From Tidjanibacter sp. (GTDB lineage Bacteria; Bacteroidota; Bacteroidia; Bacteroidales; Rikenellaceae): 64,000 nt of DNA. Every line of letters starts with the position of its first letter. Within the stretch, counting starts at the first letter, position 1. The translations under genes were made by a program, and so were the position numbers. This document shows, one piece after another, positions 49,813 through 59,100 of the stretch. The DNA lies in the NCBI GenBank assembly GCA_017466345.1, contig JAFTUI010000024.1:1-64000 (forward strand), given 5' to 3'. The notes below the pieces were generated by a model. The model ran no database searches and was not told where the DNA came from. It saw nothing but the letters and a program-made list of their open reading frames with translations.

Positions 49813-51049
49813 TGTCGTACATAATGTTCTCGGGTGGTACGCCCAAATTGTCGAGCATATTCACCACTGCCGAAATCATCATAGGGGGACCGCACAAGTA
49901 GTACTCAATATCCTCGGGTGCGGGATGATCCTTCAAGTAGTTGTTATAGATAACATTGTGGATGAAGCCAATATACTTGGGATCCCAATTGTCATCGGGT
50001 CTGGGGTCGCTAAGACCGATAGCAAACTTGAAGTTGGGGAACTCCTTAGCAAACTCCTCGAACTGTTCCTGATAGAAAATCTCCTGTTTCGAGCGTGCGC
50101 CATACCAGAACGAGATAGGCAGATCGCTCTTGACGGTCTTGAAGAGGTGGAAGATATGCGAACGCATAGGAGCCATACCTGCACCACCACCGATAAACAT
50201 CTTCTCGTTGGGGGTATCCTTGATGAAGAACTCGCCGTAGGGACCCGAAATGGTTACCTTATCGCCTGGTTTACGCGAGAAAATATAGGAAGAGCAGATA
50301 CCCGTAGGCACGTTCATAAAGCCACCGGTAGCCCTATCGAAGGGAGGAGTAGCAATACGCACGTTGAGCATAATGATATCGTCCTCGGCGGGCTGGTTGG
50401 CCATTGAGTAAGCACGGAAAGTAGGCTCAGGGTTGTTTGCCACCAAATCCCACATTTTGAATTTGGTCCAGTCAGCATGGAATTTGGGATCGATATCCAT
50501 ATCGGAGTACTTAATACCCTCATACTTAGGAATATCAATCTGAATGTAGCCACCGCTCTTGAAGTTCAGGCGCTCGCCCTCGGGGAGTTTCACAACAAAC
50601 TCCTTCATAAAGGTCGATACGCTGCGGCACGATACAACCTCGCACTCCATCTTCTTAACGCCCAAAACGCTCTCGGGAATGCGGATATCCAAATCGTTCT
50701 TAACCTTCACTTGGCAACCCAGTCGCCAGTGCTCTTTTTGCTGCTTGCGAGTGAAGAAGCCGACCTCGGTAGGCAAAATCTCGCCACCGCCATCGAGCAC
50801 CTGCACCTTACACATACCGCAACTACCCTGTCCACCACAAGCCGAGGGGAGGAAAATCTTCTCCTGAGCAAGAGTAGTCAGCAGCGAGTTGCCGCTTGCA
50901 ACTTTGAGGCTCTTCTGCCCATCGTTGATATTAATCGTAACCTCGCCCGAAGAGGTGAGTTTTGCCTTTGCCACCAGCAACAAAGCCACGAGCAACAGCA
51001 AAGCCACGAGGAAGACTACGACAGCTGTAATAATAATTGTATTATTCAT
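49799..51049 (-). CDS. nqrF: Na+-translocating NADH:quinone reductase subunit F
   Basis: A 416-residue entry subunit that oxidises NADH. It has an N-terminal membrane helix (about 5-27), a [2Fe-2S] ferredoxin domain with C-G-G-Q-G-S-C-G-M-C near residue 71, an FAD domain with R-A-Y-S-M-A-N and an NADH domain with G-G-G-A-G-M-A-P and C-G-P-P-M-M. The protein ends Y-D-N-F-G-S, the last part of which lies in the terminator stem. It is the last gene of nqrABCDEF. Confidence 0.96.
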   Translation of the reverse strand: MNNTIIITAVVVFLVALLLLVALLLVAKAKLTSSGEVTININDGQKSLKVASGNSLLTTLAQEKIFLPSACGGQGSCGMCKVQVLDGGGEILPTEVGFFTRKQQKEHWRLGCQVKVKNDLDIRIPESVLGVKKMECEVVSCRSVSTFMKEFVVKLPEGERLNFKSGGYIQIDIPKYEGIKYSDMDIDPKFHADWTKFKMWDLVANNPEPTFRAYSMANQPAEDDIIMLNVRIATPPFDRATGGFMNVPTGICSSYIFSRKPGDKVTISGPYGEFFIKDTPNEKMFIGGGAGMAPMRSHIFHLFKTVKSDLPISFWYGARSKQEIFYQEQFEEFAKEFPNFKFAIGLSDPRPDDNWDPKYIGFIHNVIYNNYLKDHPAPEDIEYYLCGPPMMISAVVNMLDNLGVPPENIMYDNFGS

Positions 51050-51076
51050 CTCTCTAACTGTGTTTGCTAATTAATT

Positions 51077-51691
51077 CTACATTTGGAAGCCCGAGAAGAT
51101 CATAAACGCCATACCCAGAAGACCGGTGATGATGAAAGCCAAACCGGGACCGCGCAGACCTTTGGGAACATTGGAGTATGCGAGTCTCTCGCGGATAGCA
51201 GCCATCACAAGGATAGCAATCCACCAACCGAAGCCCGAGCCAAAGCCGAATACGGCAGCCTCGCCAACGGTAGCGAAGTTCCTCTGCTGCATAAACAACG
51301 CTCCACCCATAATTGCACAGTTTACTGCAATGAGGGGGAGGAAGATACCCAACGAGTTATAGAGCGAGGGAGAGAATTTCTCCACCACCATCTCCAACAA
51401 CTGAACAAATGCTGCAATAACAGCAATAAAGAGAATAAAACTAAGGAAGCTCAAATCCACGCTTGCCAACTCGGGCGAAATCCACGAGAGAGCACCTGCT
51501 TTGAGCACATAGTTTTCGAGCAGGTAGTTCAGGGGCACAGTCATAAGCATTACGAAAGTAACTGCCAAACCCAAACCATTGGCGGTCTTCACGCTCTTCG
51601 ATACGGCAATGTACGAACACATACCGAAGAAGAACGAGAATACCATATTGTCTATAAATGTAGACTGAATAAATAGTTTCAAAAGTTCCAT
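51077..51691 (-). CDS. nqrE: Na+-translocating NADH:quinone reductase subunit E
   Basis: A 204-residue six-helix membrane subunit homologous to RnfA, with F-I-D-N-M-V-F-S-F-F-F-G-M-C-S and A-V-N-C-A-I-M-G-G-A, the Cys residues that bind an iron centre between NqrD and NqrE. It follows nqrD after 18 bases. Confidence 0.96.
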   Translation of the reverse strand: MELLKLFIQSTFIDNMVFSFFFGMCSYIAVSKSVKTANGLGLAVTFVMLMTVPLNYLLENYVLKAGALSWISPELASVDLSFLSFILFIAVIAAFVQLLEMVVEKFSPSLYNSLGIFLPLIAVNCAIMGGALFMQQRNFATVGEAAVFGFGSGFGWWIAILVMAAIRERLAYSNVPKGLRGPGLAFIITGLLGMAFMIFSGFQM

Positions 51692-51709
51692 AATCTATGC
51701 TCCTCCATT

Positions 51710-52330
51710 TTATTTTTCCTGCAAATCCTTATTTGTCGAACGGTGTACCCAGATGATGATACCTACAATAATAAGTGCAGCAGGTGGGAACAACATCAGA
51801 CCATTGTTCACATAGCCGGCCTCATACAAACAGTTGGGGATAACCTGGTAGCCCAAGAGAGTACCATTGCCCAAAAGTTCCCTGAAAAAGCCGATGATAA
51901 CGAGCACTGCACCATAGCCCAAGCCATTACCGATACCATCCAAGAGCGAAGGCAGAGGTTTGTTCGACAGCGCGAAAGCCTCCACACGACCCATAATGAT
52001 ACAGTTCGTGATAATCAGACCAACATAGACCGAGAGTTGTTTGCTCACGTCATAGACGTATGCTTTGAGGATATCGTTCACAATAGTCACCAACGCAGCG
52101 ATAACCACCAACTGCACGATGATACGGATACGATCGGGAATACCATTTCGCAGGAGCGAAAGTACGAGGTTCGAGAATGCACACACAGCCGTAACCGACA
52201 GACCCATAACGAGTGCGGGTTTGAGCTGAGTGGTAACTGCCAATGCAGAGCAGATACCCAGAATCTGAACCAGAACAGGGTTGTTCTTTGCCAACGGATT
52301 AGTCAGCGATTGAAAAGTTTTGTTTTTCAT
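51710..52330 (-). CDS. nqrD: Na+-translocating NADH:quinone reductase subunit D
   Basis: A 206-residue six-helix membrane subunit homologous to RnfE; it has N-P-V-L-V-Q-I-L-G-I-C-S-A-L-A and T-N-C-I-I-M-G-R-V-E-A-F-A. The start at 52330 (M-K-N-K-T-F) is chosen because an ATG five codons earlier lies inside nqrC; from 52330 the gap to nqrC is 4 bases. Confidence 0.95.
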   Translation of the reverse strand: MKNKTFQSLTNPLAKNNPVLVQILGICSALAVTTQLKPALVMGLSVTAVCAFSNLVLSLLRNGIPDRIRIIVQLVVIAALVTIVNDILKAYVYDVSKQLSVYVGLIITNCIIMGRVEAFALSNKPLPSLLDGIGNGLGYGAVLVIIGFFRELLGNGTLLGYQVIPNCLYEAGYVNNGLMLFPPAALIIVGIIIWVHRSTNKDLQEK

Positions 52331-52334
52331 TGTC

Positions 52335-53057
52335 TTACTCTGCATTTACGGTTTCTACTAATTCAAATGCCACAGCAGTACGTCCCATAATGAAAGCATC
52401 GTAGCAGTCGAGGCAATCCTTAATCATATTCTGCAAGCCCTCAGAGGTTTTAGTACCGCCCGTAACAGCATCTACGGAGTGAGCAGCACCTTGCGCACCA
52501 CCCTTAACCACATAGATACCAACCAGGTTGCTACCCTCATAGATGGTCTGACCAGGGAACTGAGCCTGAAACTTGGCAGTTGCAATCTCTGCACCCAAAC
52601 CGGGGGTCTCGCCTGCGTGGTCGAAGATAGCACCTTTGATTGTATTGAGGTCGGCTTCAAGAGCGATATAGCCCCAAATGTCATCCCACAAACCCTTACC
52701 GGTCAAGGGGAATACCACCTCACCGGTAGTTTTATTCTCAAATACGGGGTACTCGCCTGCTGCGAAACTTGCAGGCAGGTCGAAGAGTTTATTCAGAGGG
52801 GAAACCTCGGTTTGGATAACCTCACCCTCCTTGTTTACTACATATGCCTCGATTGTGCTATCATAGCTACCTTTCTCCAAGCCGAGCGAAGCCACAATAG
52901 CATCCTTCTTCTCGTTGAGAATGTTTGCATCCTGTGCGGGTTTGAGCGAAAGGTAAGTAAATGCCAACAAGATGGCAACGATAACAACCATTACGGTCGA
53001 GTAGAATACGATGTAGGCGTTAGAGTCTTTGCCGCCCAAAAATCCTTTTTTACTCAT
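52335..53057 (-). CDS. nqrC: Na+-translocating NADH:quinone reductase subunit C
   Basis: A 240-residue subunit with one membrane helix (about 13-36) and a periplasmic FMN-binding domain. The flavinylation site is T-G-G-T-K-T near residues 208-213, with G replacing the usual A, but the acceptor Thr is kept. E-T-P-G-L-G-A-E near residue 163 is the other family motif. The start at 53057 (M-S-K-K-G-F) avoids crowding nqrB; an ATG five codons earlier is possible. Confidence 0.94.
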   Translation of the reverse strand: MSKKGFLGGKDSNAYIVFYSTVMVVIVAILLAFTYLSLKPAQDANILNEKKDAIVASLGLEKGSYDSTIEAYVVNKEGEVIQTEVSPLNKLFDLPASFAAGEYPVFENKTTGEVVFPLTGKGLWDDIWGYIALEADLNTIKGAIFDHAGETPGLGAEIATAKFQAQFPGQTIYEGSNLVGIYVVKGGAQGAAHSVDAVTGGTKTSEGLQNMIKDCLDCYDAFIMGRTAVAFELVETVNAE

Positions 53058-53075
53058 ATCTTTATCCTCCATCTT

Positions 53076-54245
53076 TTATGCGTTAATACTCTTTTTAGCC
53101 CTGCGGTTGCGGCGATTGATGTTAGCCTGAACAACATAGTAGTCCACAACGGGAGCAAGTGCGTTCATAAAGATGATGGCGAGCATCATACCCTCGGGGT
53201 AACCGGTGTTGAATACGCGAACCAAAATAGCCAGCGCACCAATCATAAAGCCTACGATACATTTACCGCAGTTGGTCTGTGCCGAGGTAACGGGGTCGGT
53301 AGCCATAAACACAGCACCAAAAGCAAAACCACCGAGCAACAAGTGCTGCCAAGCAGGAAGTGCCATATAGAACTCGGTAGCGGTCTGAGGCTCAGCGGGT
53401 GCAAGCAAGTTGAACACACCACCCATAACAAGACCACCAACGAATACGCTCAGCATAGTCCTCCAACTTGCAGTACCCGTAGCGAGCAACACAATAGCAC
53501 CCAGCAAGATGCACAATGTGGAGGTCTCGCCTACGCTACCTGGGATAGTACCAATAAATGCATCGAGCATCGATACGTTAGTAGTACCCGTATTTGCCAA
53601 CTCGCCAAGAGGTGTAGCACCTGTGCGTGCATCGCTAAACCATACAGCCTCGCCCGAAATGCTCGAAGTGTAGGAGAAGAAGATGAACAAACGAGCCAAC
53701 AGCGCGGGGTTAAAGATATTCATACCCGTACCACCGAAAATTTCCTTGCCGATAACAACAGCAAATGCGGTTGCCAAGCCGGTCATCCACAGAGGGGTGC
53801 CGATAGGAATAATCAGGGGGATAAGGATACCCGATACGAAGAAGCCCTCGTTGACCTCCTCTTTGCGAATCTGAGCAAAAGCACACTCAATGGAAAGACC
53901 TACGATGTAGGTAACCAAAATCGAGGGAAGCATCTGCCAGAAGCCATACCAGAAGTTCTGCCAAATGGTAAAGTCCGCACCGTCAATCCTTTGATAACCA
54001 ATGTTCCACATACCAAACAAAATGGTAGGTATGAGAGCGATGATTACCATAAACATAGTGCGTTTCATATCGTTACAGTCGCGGATGTGAGCACCTTTCT
54101 TGGTCACATCGGTAGGCACATAGAAGAAAGTCTCCATTGCCTCATAGAACGAGTGCAGCCACGAGAGTTTGCCGCCCTCCGAGAAGGTGGGAGCGAACTT
54201 TTCGAGCAGTCGTTTGGGAAGGGGTTTATTGTAATTCTGTTTCAT
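53076..54245 (-). CDS. nqrB: Na+-translocating NADH:quinone reductase subunit B
   Basis: A 389-residue ten-helix membrane subunit, homologous to RnfD, and the main channel protein of the sodium pump. The covalent FMN site is T-G-A-T-P-L-G near residue 216. N-P-A-L-L-A-R-L-F and M-A-T-D-P-V-T-S are conserved. The gene is followed by nqrC after 18 bases. Confidence 0.96.
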   Translation of the reverse strand: MKQNYNKPLPKRLLEKFAPTFSEGGKLSWLHSFYEAMETFFYVPTDVTKKGAHIRDCNDMKRTMFMVIIALIPTILFGMWNIGYQRIDGADFTIWQNFWYGFWQMLPSILVTYIVGLSIECAFAQIRKEEVNEGFFVSGILIPLIIPIGTPLWMTGLATAFAVVIGKEIFGGTGMNIFNPALLARLFIFFSYTSSISGEAVWFSDARTGATPLGELANTGTTNVSMLDAFIGTIPGSVGETSTLCILLGAIVLLATGTASWRTMLSVFVGGLVMGGVFNLLAPAEPQTATEFYMALPAWQHLLLGGFAFGAVFMATDPVTSAQTNCGKCIVGFMIGALAILVRVFNTGYPEGMMLAIIFMNALAPVVDYYVVQANINRRNRRAKKSINA

Positions 54246-54249
54246 ACTC

Positions 54250-55602
54250 TTACATCTCTTTAATCATGAGGTTAATACCATCGCGAACCAGAGCCTGCAA
54301 ATCCTGTTTGGAAGGATCAACAAACTCGCAAAGAGCAACATCCTCCTCCACAATCTCGTAGATACCCAGGTTCTCCATCTTCTCGATGTCGCCTGCCAAG
54401 ATAGCCTTGAAAAGGTACATAGGATAGATGTCCATAGGCAGATATTTCTCATAAAGACCCGTCACAACGAAGGGACGAACGCCACCATTAAGACCTGTGC
54501 GGAGGTCGTAGCGTTTCTTAGGCATAAGCCACGAGAAATAGGTACGCGAAACGGAGAATTTATTAAGGCGGGGAGCTAACCAACCGATGAGTTCCAACTC
54601 GCCACCCTCGGGAATAACGGTAACCTGCGAGGAGTAGATACCCATAAAGTCGTTAGCGGTAGCCTTCAAGCCAGAGAGTACGTTACCCTCGATAAGGCGG
54701 AACAAAGAGCCGCCACCCTGAGGTTTGATGCGTGCGGGCATCAGCACATCGCAAAGCGAGGAGCCAACAAGACACCTTACATACTGAGGATGAGCAACCT
54801 GCGAACCGGTTACAGCGTAGGTCTTAACCATATTAACCCTCTGCTCCAAGAAGAGGCGACCGATAATAGCCACATTCTGGATAGCCACAGTCCACACCTT
54901 CTCGCCTTTGTTTACGGGGTCGATGTGGTGAATCTGTACGCCCACATTACCTGCGGGGTGAGCACCTGCAAAGTAGTGTTTCTGGGCACCTTCAACACCC
55001 TCCAAAATACTCTTCTCGCCTGCTTTGAGCGAAAGATGAACATTGGCGCAGAGTTGTTTCAGTGCATCGAAACCAGCCTGAACAGCCTTCAAATCATCTT
55101 TGAGGGCAACATTCATATCGGGTGCGAGGGGTGCGGTATCGAAGCCCGAAACGAAGATAGCCTTTGGCTGGTCTTTCGAGTCGGCGATAATACCGTAGGG
55201 GCGCTGGATGATGGTTGCCCACAAGCCGCTCTGCAAGAGTGCTGCGACAACCTCCTCGCGCGAAGCCTTCGCAAGGTCGATGTTGAAAGGTTTGTAGTTT
55301 TGCTCAGTGTCGGCTGCTACCTCAATGGCAAGAAGTTTGCGCTTCGCACCGCGGCGAACTGCCGAAATGGTACCGCTGACGGGCGAAGTGAACATCACCT
55401 CAGGATGAGCCTTGTCGTAGAACAAAGCATCGCCTGCGAGGACCTTATCACCCTCAGCCACCAACAGTTTGGGCACAACACCCTCGAATGCAAGAGGAGA
55501 AACAGCGTAACGCTCCCCAATGGGAAGTTCCACTACACTCTTCTCAGCCTCACCAACGAGTTTAATGTCGAGACCCTTTTTGAGTTTAATGACTTTCGAC
55601 AT
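54250..55602 (-). CDS. nqrA: Na+-translocating NADH:quinone reductase subunit A
   Basis: A 450-residue peripheral subunit, related to RnfC but without its iron-sulfur clusters. It starts with L-K-K-G-L-D-I-K-L-V-G-E-A, followed by a lipoyl-like region (G-D-K-V-L-A-G-D) near residue 52 and R-P-Y-G near 140. It heads the nqrABCDEF operon and is divergent from tatD. The leader can form a CGTGTT/AACACG hairpin. Confidence 0.95.
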   Translation of the reverse strand: MSKVIKLKKGLDIKLVGEAEKSVVELPIGERYAVSPLAFEGVVPKLLVAEGDKVLAGDALFYDKAHPEVMFTSPVSGTISAVRRGAKRKLLAIEVAADTEQNYKPFNIDLAKASREEVVAALLQSGLWATIIQRPYGIIADSKDQPKAIFVSGFDTAPLAPDMNVALKDDLKAVQAGFDALKQLCANVHLSLKAGEKSILEGVEGAQKHYFAGAHPAGNVGVQIHHIDPVNKGEKVWTVAIQNVAIIGRLFLEQRVNMVKTYAVTGSQVAHPQYVRCLVGSSLCDVLMPARIKPQGGGSLFRLIEGNVLSGLKATANDFMGIYSSQVTVIPEGGELELIGWLAPRLNKFSVSRTYFSWLMPKKRYDLRTGLNGGVRPFVVTGLYEKYLPMDIYPMYLFKAILAGDIEKMENLGIYEIVEEDVALCEFVDPSKQDLQALVRDGINLMIKEM

Positions 55603-55682
55603 ATCTGTTAAGATAAGTTAATAAATTATTGGTTTGTTGTTTTGAAAATACTATTAAAACGTGTTCCCCTAAATAACACGCG

Positions 55683-55690
55683 CAAAGATA
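55683..55690 (-). promoter_or_regulatory. -7 element (TATCTTTG) of the nqr operon
   Basis: Minus strand TATCTTTG, 80 bases before the nqrA ATG; transcription start near 55675. Confidence 0.6.
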
Positions 55691-55757
55691 ACCTTTATTT
55701 TTATAAATAGGTAACTATTCTGTTATTATTTTCACGCAATTTTTCCACAAAGAGAGT

Positions 55758-55765
55758 TATCTTTG
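55758..55765 (+). promoter_or_regulatory. -7 element (TATCTTTG) of tatD
   Basis: Perfect TAnnTTTG match only 8 bases before the tatD ATG at 55774, implying a leaderless or almost leaderless mRNA. Confidence 0.5.
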
Positions 55766-55773
55766 CAGTTGGT

Positions 55774-56409
55774 ATGGTAAGTTTTGTTGATATACACACC
55801 CACAACCCCCATTGCGACACCGAGAGAATAGCCAATTTCCGACTCGGAGTGGACACTATTGCGCCTACTACGCCCTTCTCGGCGGGCATACACCCGTGGG
55901 ATGCGGAGGTGGTTACCAAACAGCGCGACAGGCTTCTTGCGCAACTTGCAGATTGTGAGTGTGTGGCTATTGGAGAAGTGGGACTCGACAAGGCGTGCAA
56001 AGTGCCTTTTGGCGTGCAAAGAGAACTCTTTGAGGCGCAACTTACTATTGCCGCAGAGCGCAATTTACCCGTCATTGTGCATTGCGTTAGGGCAACATCC
56101 GAATGCCTTACGCTATTGGCAAAACATAATATCCAGAAGGCTCTATTTCACGGTTTTATAGGTTCAGTGGAGGTTGCCGAAGAGATACTTAGTAAGGGAT
56201 ATTTCATCTCCTATGGATTTGGTTCCCTGCGTTCGCCCAAGACGATAGAGGCACTGCGTCACACACCACTCGATCGCTTGTTTTTGGAGAGCGACACAGC
56301 ACCCCACCCTATTGGCGAACTATACGCCGCTGCTGCCGAAATCAAAGGTATTGACATCGAGTTACTTAAAGACACAATTAAAGACAATTATACCACATTT
56401 TTCAGATGA
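55774..56409 (+). CDS. TatD-family metal-dependent hydrolase
   Basis: A 211-residue TIM-barrel hydrolase. The metal-binding residues are all visible: D-I-H-T-H at 6-10, G-E-V-G-L-D near 68, V-H-C near 103, F-H-G near 127, and E-S-D near 173. It is shorter than E. coli TatD (about 260), as often in Bacteroidetes. Family members act as DNases in repair or quality control, or as D-aminoacyl-tRNA hydrolases. It overlaps tcdA by 4 bases. Confidence 0.9.
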   Translation: MVSFVDIHTHNPHCDTERIANFRLGVDTIAPTTPFSAGIHPWDAEVVTKQRDRLLAQLADCECVAIGEVGLDKACKVPFGVQRELFEAQLTIAAERNLPVIVHCVRATSECLTLLAKHNIQKALFHGFIGSVEVAEEILSKGYFISYGFGSLRSPKTIEALRHTPLDRLFLESDTAPHPIGELYAAAAEIKGIDIELLKDTIKDNYTTFFR

Positions 56410-57128
56410 GTTGGAGGGAGAGAACACGCCTGCTGCTGGGCGAAGAGAAGTTGGGAATTATCCAGAGGGCACACGTTTTGGTCGTGGGCTTGGGTGGCGT
56501 GGGTGCCTACGCCGCCGAGATGCTCGTAAGAGCTGGCGTGGGCGAGATGACCATCGCCGATGCCGACACCGTAGGCGTGAGCAACATCAACCGACAACTC
56601 ATTGCGTTACATTCAACCATTGGTAGAGCTAAAACCGATGTTCTTGCTGAAAGACTGCGAGATATAAACCCCGAAATAGTGCTACACATCCACACCGAAT
56701 ACATCCATGACAAGAAGACTTACGAACTACTTGATGCTGCAAAATATGACTATGTTGTGGACTGTATCGACACCCTTTCGCCCAAGGTAAACCTCATAGC
56801 GGGTGCACTCGAAAGGGGTTATCCGCTGGTAAGTTCTATGGGCGCAGGAGCCAAGACCGACCCCACAAAAATCGAAGTCAAGGACATCGGCAAGAGCCAC
56901 CACTGCCCTCTGGCGCATATGTTGCGCAAAAGGTTGCACAAATTGGGCATCAGGAGCGGTTTTTGGGCAGTTTTTTCGCCCGAGGCGGTGCGTGAGGGGG
57001 CAATGATTATTGCCGAGGAGACCAACAAAAAGTCCAATGTGGGCTCCATTTCGTACATCCCCGCCTCATTTGGCTGTGTGTGCGCAAGTGTTGTTGTGCG
57101 TGACCTACTTGGAGAGTTTGAAAATTAA
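56406..57128 (+). CDS. tcdA: tRNA threonylcarbamoyladenosine dehydratase (TcdA-like)
   Basis: A 240-residue E1-like enzyme (ThiF/MoeB fold). The ATP-binding V-V-G-L-G-G-V-G-A-Y-A-A-E is at about residues 24-36; D-A-D-T-V-G-V-S-N-I-N-R-Q near 58 and D-C-I-D-T near 118 complete the site. It uses ATP to cyclise t6A into ct6A in tRNA. The S-M-G-A-G-A-K-T-D-P-T stretch is typical of the TcdA branch. mtaB, also acting on t6A, lies 4 kb away. Confidence 0.9.
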   Translation: MSWRERTRLLLGEEKLGIIQRAHVLVVGLGGVGAYAAEMLVRAGVGEMTIADADTVGVSNINRQLIALHSTIGRAKTDVLAERLRDINPEIVLHIHTEYIHDKKTYELLDAAKYDYVVDCIDTLSPKVNLIAGALERGYPLVSSMGAGAKTDPTKIEVKDIGKSHHCPLAHMLRKRLHKLGIRSGFWAVFSPEAVREGAMIIAEETNKKSNVGSISYIPASFGCVCASVVVRDLLGEFEN

Positions 57129-57146
57129 CCTTAAACTATTGATACT

Positions 57147-58082
57147 ATGAAAATTGTATTTCTTGATGAATACTCGCTTGGCGGTACCGACCTAAGTGCC
57201 ATTCGCTCGCTTGGCGACTATGTGGGTTACGACCGTACACTGCCCGAGCAGGTCGTTGAGCGTGCCGCAGGTGCCGAGGTTGTTATTGTAAATAAGGTTG
57301 TCATTGGCAGACGCGAGATGGAGCAACTGCCCAACCTGCGCCTTATCTGCGTGGCGGCAACGGGCGTAAATAACATCGATTTAGTGGCTGCCGAGGAGCA
57401 CAAAATATCGGTACGCAATGCTGTCGGATACTCTACACACACCGTAGCAGAAGCCACTCTGGGCAGCGTTTTGGCTCTACAAAGGCAGGTTTTGTACTAC
57501 GACCGTTATGTCAAGAGCGGAGCGTATAGCGCATCGGGCGAATGGGTTAATTTTGACCGCCCGACACACCGCCTTTGGGGCAAAAATTGGGGCGTTGTAG
57601 GTATGGGTAACATCGGCAGAGAGGTCGCACGACTTGCCGAGGCTTTCGGTTGCAAGGTTGCCTACGCCTCCACATCTGGCAAAGCTCGCACAGAGAACTA
57701 CGAACAGATGTCGCTCGAAGCACTCTTGGGCTGGGCAGACGTTATTTCGGTGCACTGCCCTCTCAACGACACAACACGAGGACTCATTGACACTGAGCAG
57801 ATTAACCTTATGAAACCCTCGGCTCTCATCGTTAATGTGGCGCGTGGCGGTATTGTTGTGGAGGAGGCTGTGCGCAAGGCTCTCGATGAGGGGAGGATTG
57901 CCGGTGCGGCATTCGATGTCTACCCCACCGAGCCAATGCCTGCCGACTCTCCCCTACTTGCAGTCAAAGATTCCGACAAACTGCTCCTCTCGCCCCACAA
58001 CGCCTGGTCGGCAGTTGAGTCCATAGAGGGATTGGTGGACTGTATTGTCAACAATATAAAAAACTACACATCAGGTAATTAA
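57147..58082 (+). CDS. D-2-hydroxyacid dehydrogenase
   Basis: A 311-residue NAD-dependent dehydrogenase of the glycerate/phosphoglycerate branch. The Rossmann motif G-M-G-N-I-G-R-E-V is near residues 152-160. Catalytic residues are Arg in V-A-R-G-G near 231, Glu in Y-P-T-E-P near 260, and His in L-S-P-H-N-A-W near 283. Hydroxypyruvate or glyoxylate reduction is likely; the exact substrate cannot be read from the sequence. Confidence 0.9.
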   Translation: MKIVFLDEYSLGGTDLSAIRSLGDYVGYDRTLPEQVVERAAGAEVVIVNKVVIGRREMEQLPNLRLICVAATGVNNIDLVAAEEHKISVRNAVGYSTHTVAEATLGSVLALQRQVLYYDRYVKSGAYSASGEWVNFDRPTHRLWGKNWGVVGMGNIGREVARLAEAFGCKVAYASTSGKARTENYEQMSLEALLGWADVISVHCPLNDTTRGLIDTEQINLMKPSALIVNVARGGIVVEEAVRKALDEGRIAGAAFDVYPTEPMPADSPLLAVKDSDKLLLSPHNAWSAVESIEGLVDCIVNNIKNYTSGN

Positions 58083-58090
58083 ATAACAAA

Positions 58091-58116
58091 AACGGGACTG
58101 CGATTACAGTCCCGTT
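58091..58116. terminator. Bidirectional terminator between dehydrogenase and fmt genes
   Basis: AACGGGACTG (58091-58100) and CAGTCCCGTT (58107-58116), perfect 10-bp stem, with A-run before and T-run after it. Confidence 0.85.
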
Positions 58117-58134
58117 TTCATATCAATCATTCCA

Positions 58135-59094
58135 TTACGAGAAGCGGTAGTCTGTGGGGTTGCGGAAGCCGTGGAGGAGTTCCTCGGCGGTCATTCGTTT
58201 CTTGCCCGAGAGTTGCAGTTGCTCAATCTCTATCAAGCCATCGGCGCAGGCAACGTGCAGGTATTTTTTGCCGTCCGAGAGTATTGTACCGCACTCTGCA
58301 TCAATCTTTTGCGCCACAAAGCGGGCATCGAAAATCTTTGCCGACAAGCCCTCCGAGAGGTTTGCCCAAGCCGCAGGATAGGGCGAGAGTCCACGAATTT
58401 GGTTTATGATTTGTTCTCCACCGAGCGAGAAATCAATATGGCAGTCCTCCTTGAAAATCTTGGGTGCGGGTTTGAGTTCGCCATCGCACATTTCGCTCTG
58501 CTCGATGGGTTCAACATTGCCCTCAGCGATTTTCTCCACCGTATCGAGCACCAAATCAACGCCCACTGTCATCAGTTTATCGTGCAGAGTACCAACGTTA
58601 TCACTCGGCTCAATCTCAACCTTTACTTGACCCAACACAGCACCCTCGTCAATCTGAGGATTGAGCAGGAAAGTGGTCACGCCAGTCACGGTCTCACCAT
58701 TCATAATGGCACGATTGATGGGCGCAGCACCTCTATACTGAGGCAGTAGCGAGGCGTGCAGATTGAACGTGCCAAGGCGTGGAGCCGCCCAGATAATCTC
58801 GGGCAGCATCCTGAAAGCAATGACTATACCAAGGTCGGCATCCAAAGCTCTGAAAGCCTCCACAAACTCCTCATCGCGTAACTTAACGGGCTGATAAATA
58901 GGCAGTCCCACCTCCACAGCGTAGCGTTTTACGGCGCTCTCATTCACTTTCAGTCCCCTACCCGATGGTTTGTCGGGCGTGGTCACAACAGCCACAACAT
59001 TGTAGCCGCCCTCCACGAGAGCCCTCAGAGGAGCCACCGCAAAATCGGGCGTACCCATATATACAATGCGGAGTTGCTTTGCTTTATCGCTCAT
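58135..59094 (-). CDS. fmt: Methionyl-tRNA formyltransferase
   Basis: A 319-residue enzyme that formylates initiator tRNA using 10-formyl-tetrahydrofolate. I-V-Y-M-G-T-P-D-F-A-V lies at the N terminus; F-N-L-H-A-S-L-L-P-Q-Y-R-G-A-A-P-I-N near residues 111-128 contains the catalytic Asn and His, and the conserved Asp follows in Q-I-D-E-G. The C-terminal tRNA-binding domain is present. It lies 6 bases downstream of the LptF/G gene. Confidence 0.95.
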   Translation of the reverse strand: MSDKAKQLRIVYMGTPDFAVAPLRALVEGGYNVVAVVTTPDKPSGRGLKVNESAVKRYAVEVGLPIYQPVKLRDEEFVEAFRALDADLGIVIAFRMLPEIIWAAPRLGTFNLHASLLPQYRGAAPINRAIMNGETVTGVTTFLLNPQIDEGAVLGQVKVEIEPSDNVGTLHDKLMTVGVDLVLDTVEKIAEGNVEPIEQSEMCDGELKPAPKIFKEDCHIDFSLGGEQIINQIRGLSPYPAAWANLSEGLSAKIFDARFVAQKIDAECGTILSDGKKYLHVACADGLIEIEQLQLSGKKRMTAEELLHGFRNPTDYRFS

Positions 59095-59100
59095 ATCGTT

